From CAYUCE01 sp964443275 (GTDB lineage: Bacteria > Bipolaricaulota > Bipolaricaulia > CAYUCE01), in NCBI GenBank assembly GCA_964443275.1, contig CAYUCE010000084.1, positions 1-5,288 on the forward strand: a stretch of DNA of 5,288 nt, in the 5' to 3' direction. The translations under genes and the position numbers were made by a program. Of this stretch, positions 5,012 to 5,288 are shown piece after piece. A model generated the notes under the pieces. It saw only the letters and a list, made by a program, of their open reading frames with translations, was not told the origin of the DNA and made no database searches. The stretch's first letter is position 1, and every line of letters starts with the position of its first letter.

Positions 5012-5288
5012 ATGCCTAAAGTCTTATCAATTGGAATATTAGTGGCGGATCTGGTGGGTAAGCCCATAGATAGCATGCCGGCTAAGGGTGAGTTAGAATT
5101 TTTGGATAAATTGGAGATTCATACCGGCGGATGTGCGGTCAATACGGGTATCGCCTTGGCCCGACTGGGAGTGGAGGTTGAAGTAGTGGGAAAGGTAGGG
5201 GAAGATGCCTTAGGTGATTATATAATCGCACAACTTGATCAGGAAAGGATAAGGACTGAAAACATCAAACGAGGGAATAAAAATACTT
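5012..5288 (+). CDS. PfkB-family carbohydrate kinase, N-terminal part (3' end outside window)
   Basis: The frame from ATG 5012 runs open to the window edge, giving the first 92 residues of a ribokinase-like (PfkB) sugar kinase, normally about 300 residues. It would phosphorylate the imported sugar or a related compound with ATP. Visible family features are the N-terminal strand VLSIGILVADLV (4-15), the substrate-lid segment GKPIDSMPAKGEL, the TGGCAVNTGIALARLG motif (38-53), whose GG and Asn44 belong to the sugar-binding site, and VGKVGEDALGDYI (59-71), the first PfkB signature region. The catalytic Asp and the ATP site lie in the missing part. It starts 50 bp after the ATPase gene in the same direction, consistent with an uptake-plus-phosphorylation operon. 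No purine-rich ribosome binding site precedes the ATG, and no other start codon exists in the open frame upstream (from 4916), so initiation may be weak or unusual. The substrate is not predictable from this fragment. Confidence 0.9.
   Translation, partial: MPKVLSIGILVADLVGKPIDSMPAKGELEFLDKLEIHTGGCAVNTGIALARLGVEVEVVGKVGEDALGDYIIAQLDQERIRTENIKRGNKNT

Noticed and set aside
4661..5076. Minus-strand open frames opposite the ATPase and kinase genes
   Set aside because: Low-complexity Ser/Pro/Ile-rich translations opposite well-supported genes; no ribosome binding sites or recognisable motifs.
1..5288. CRISPR array, tRNA, rRNA or riboswitch
   Set aside because: No regularly spaced repeats beyond the single direct repeat pair and the operator array, and no cloverleaf or known aptamer pattern was recognised by eye.

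Overview
The window reads as a bacterial chromosomal segment, moderately AT-rich, with nearly all coding on the + strand. The host is probably a diderm (two-membrane) anaerobe or thermophile-like bacterium outside the classical Gram-positives: the sugar-binding protein has a plain Sec signal peptide with no lipobox cysteine, so it looks freely periplasmic, while several genes carry strong AAGGAGG-type ribosome binding sites. This placement is inference; no rRNA or marker gene is present.

Left part (1-766): the window opens inside the 3' end of a GlcD-type FAD-linked oxidase gene, which stops at 254-256. Next comes a remnant of a type II toxin-antitoxin pair: a DUF4258-like toxin lacking its N-terminal half (about 268-426, too short to be an obvious ORF), followed with overlap by an intact YgiT/MqsA-type zinc-finger antitoxin (416-640). 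At 707-766 the last codons of the glcD gene appear a second time, including a 34-bp exact copy of 221-254. The toxin-antitoxin remnant is therefore bracketed by a direct repeat of the host gene's 3' end.

The stretch 641-961 has no confident gene. It holds a small inverted repeat, the duplicated glcD tail, a possible 19-residue hydrophobic ORF, a second inverted repeat, a promoter with a perfect TTGACA -35 box, and three CG-centred palindromes spaced exactly 12 bp apart that look like LacI-family operators.

Right part (962-5288): a sugar-uptake operon. A LacI-family repressor is followed by an RbsC-type (CUT2 class) ABC permease, a periplasmic sugar-binding protein, a short single-domain ABC ATPase (FrcA-like, not the double RbsA type) and the start of a PfkB-family sugar kinase that runs off the window. 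Together they would import a monosaccharide or polyol, phosphorylate it inside the cell, and be controlled by the repressor acting at the operator array. A 17-bp hairpin without a U-tract sits between the binding-protein and ATPase genes and may set their relative expression. The substrate cannot be read from the sequence.
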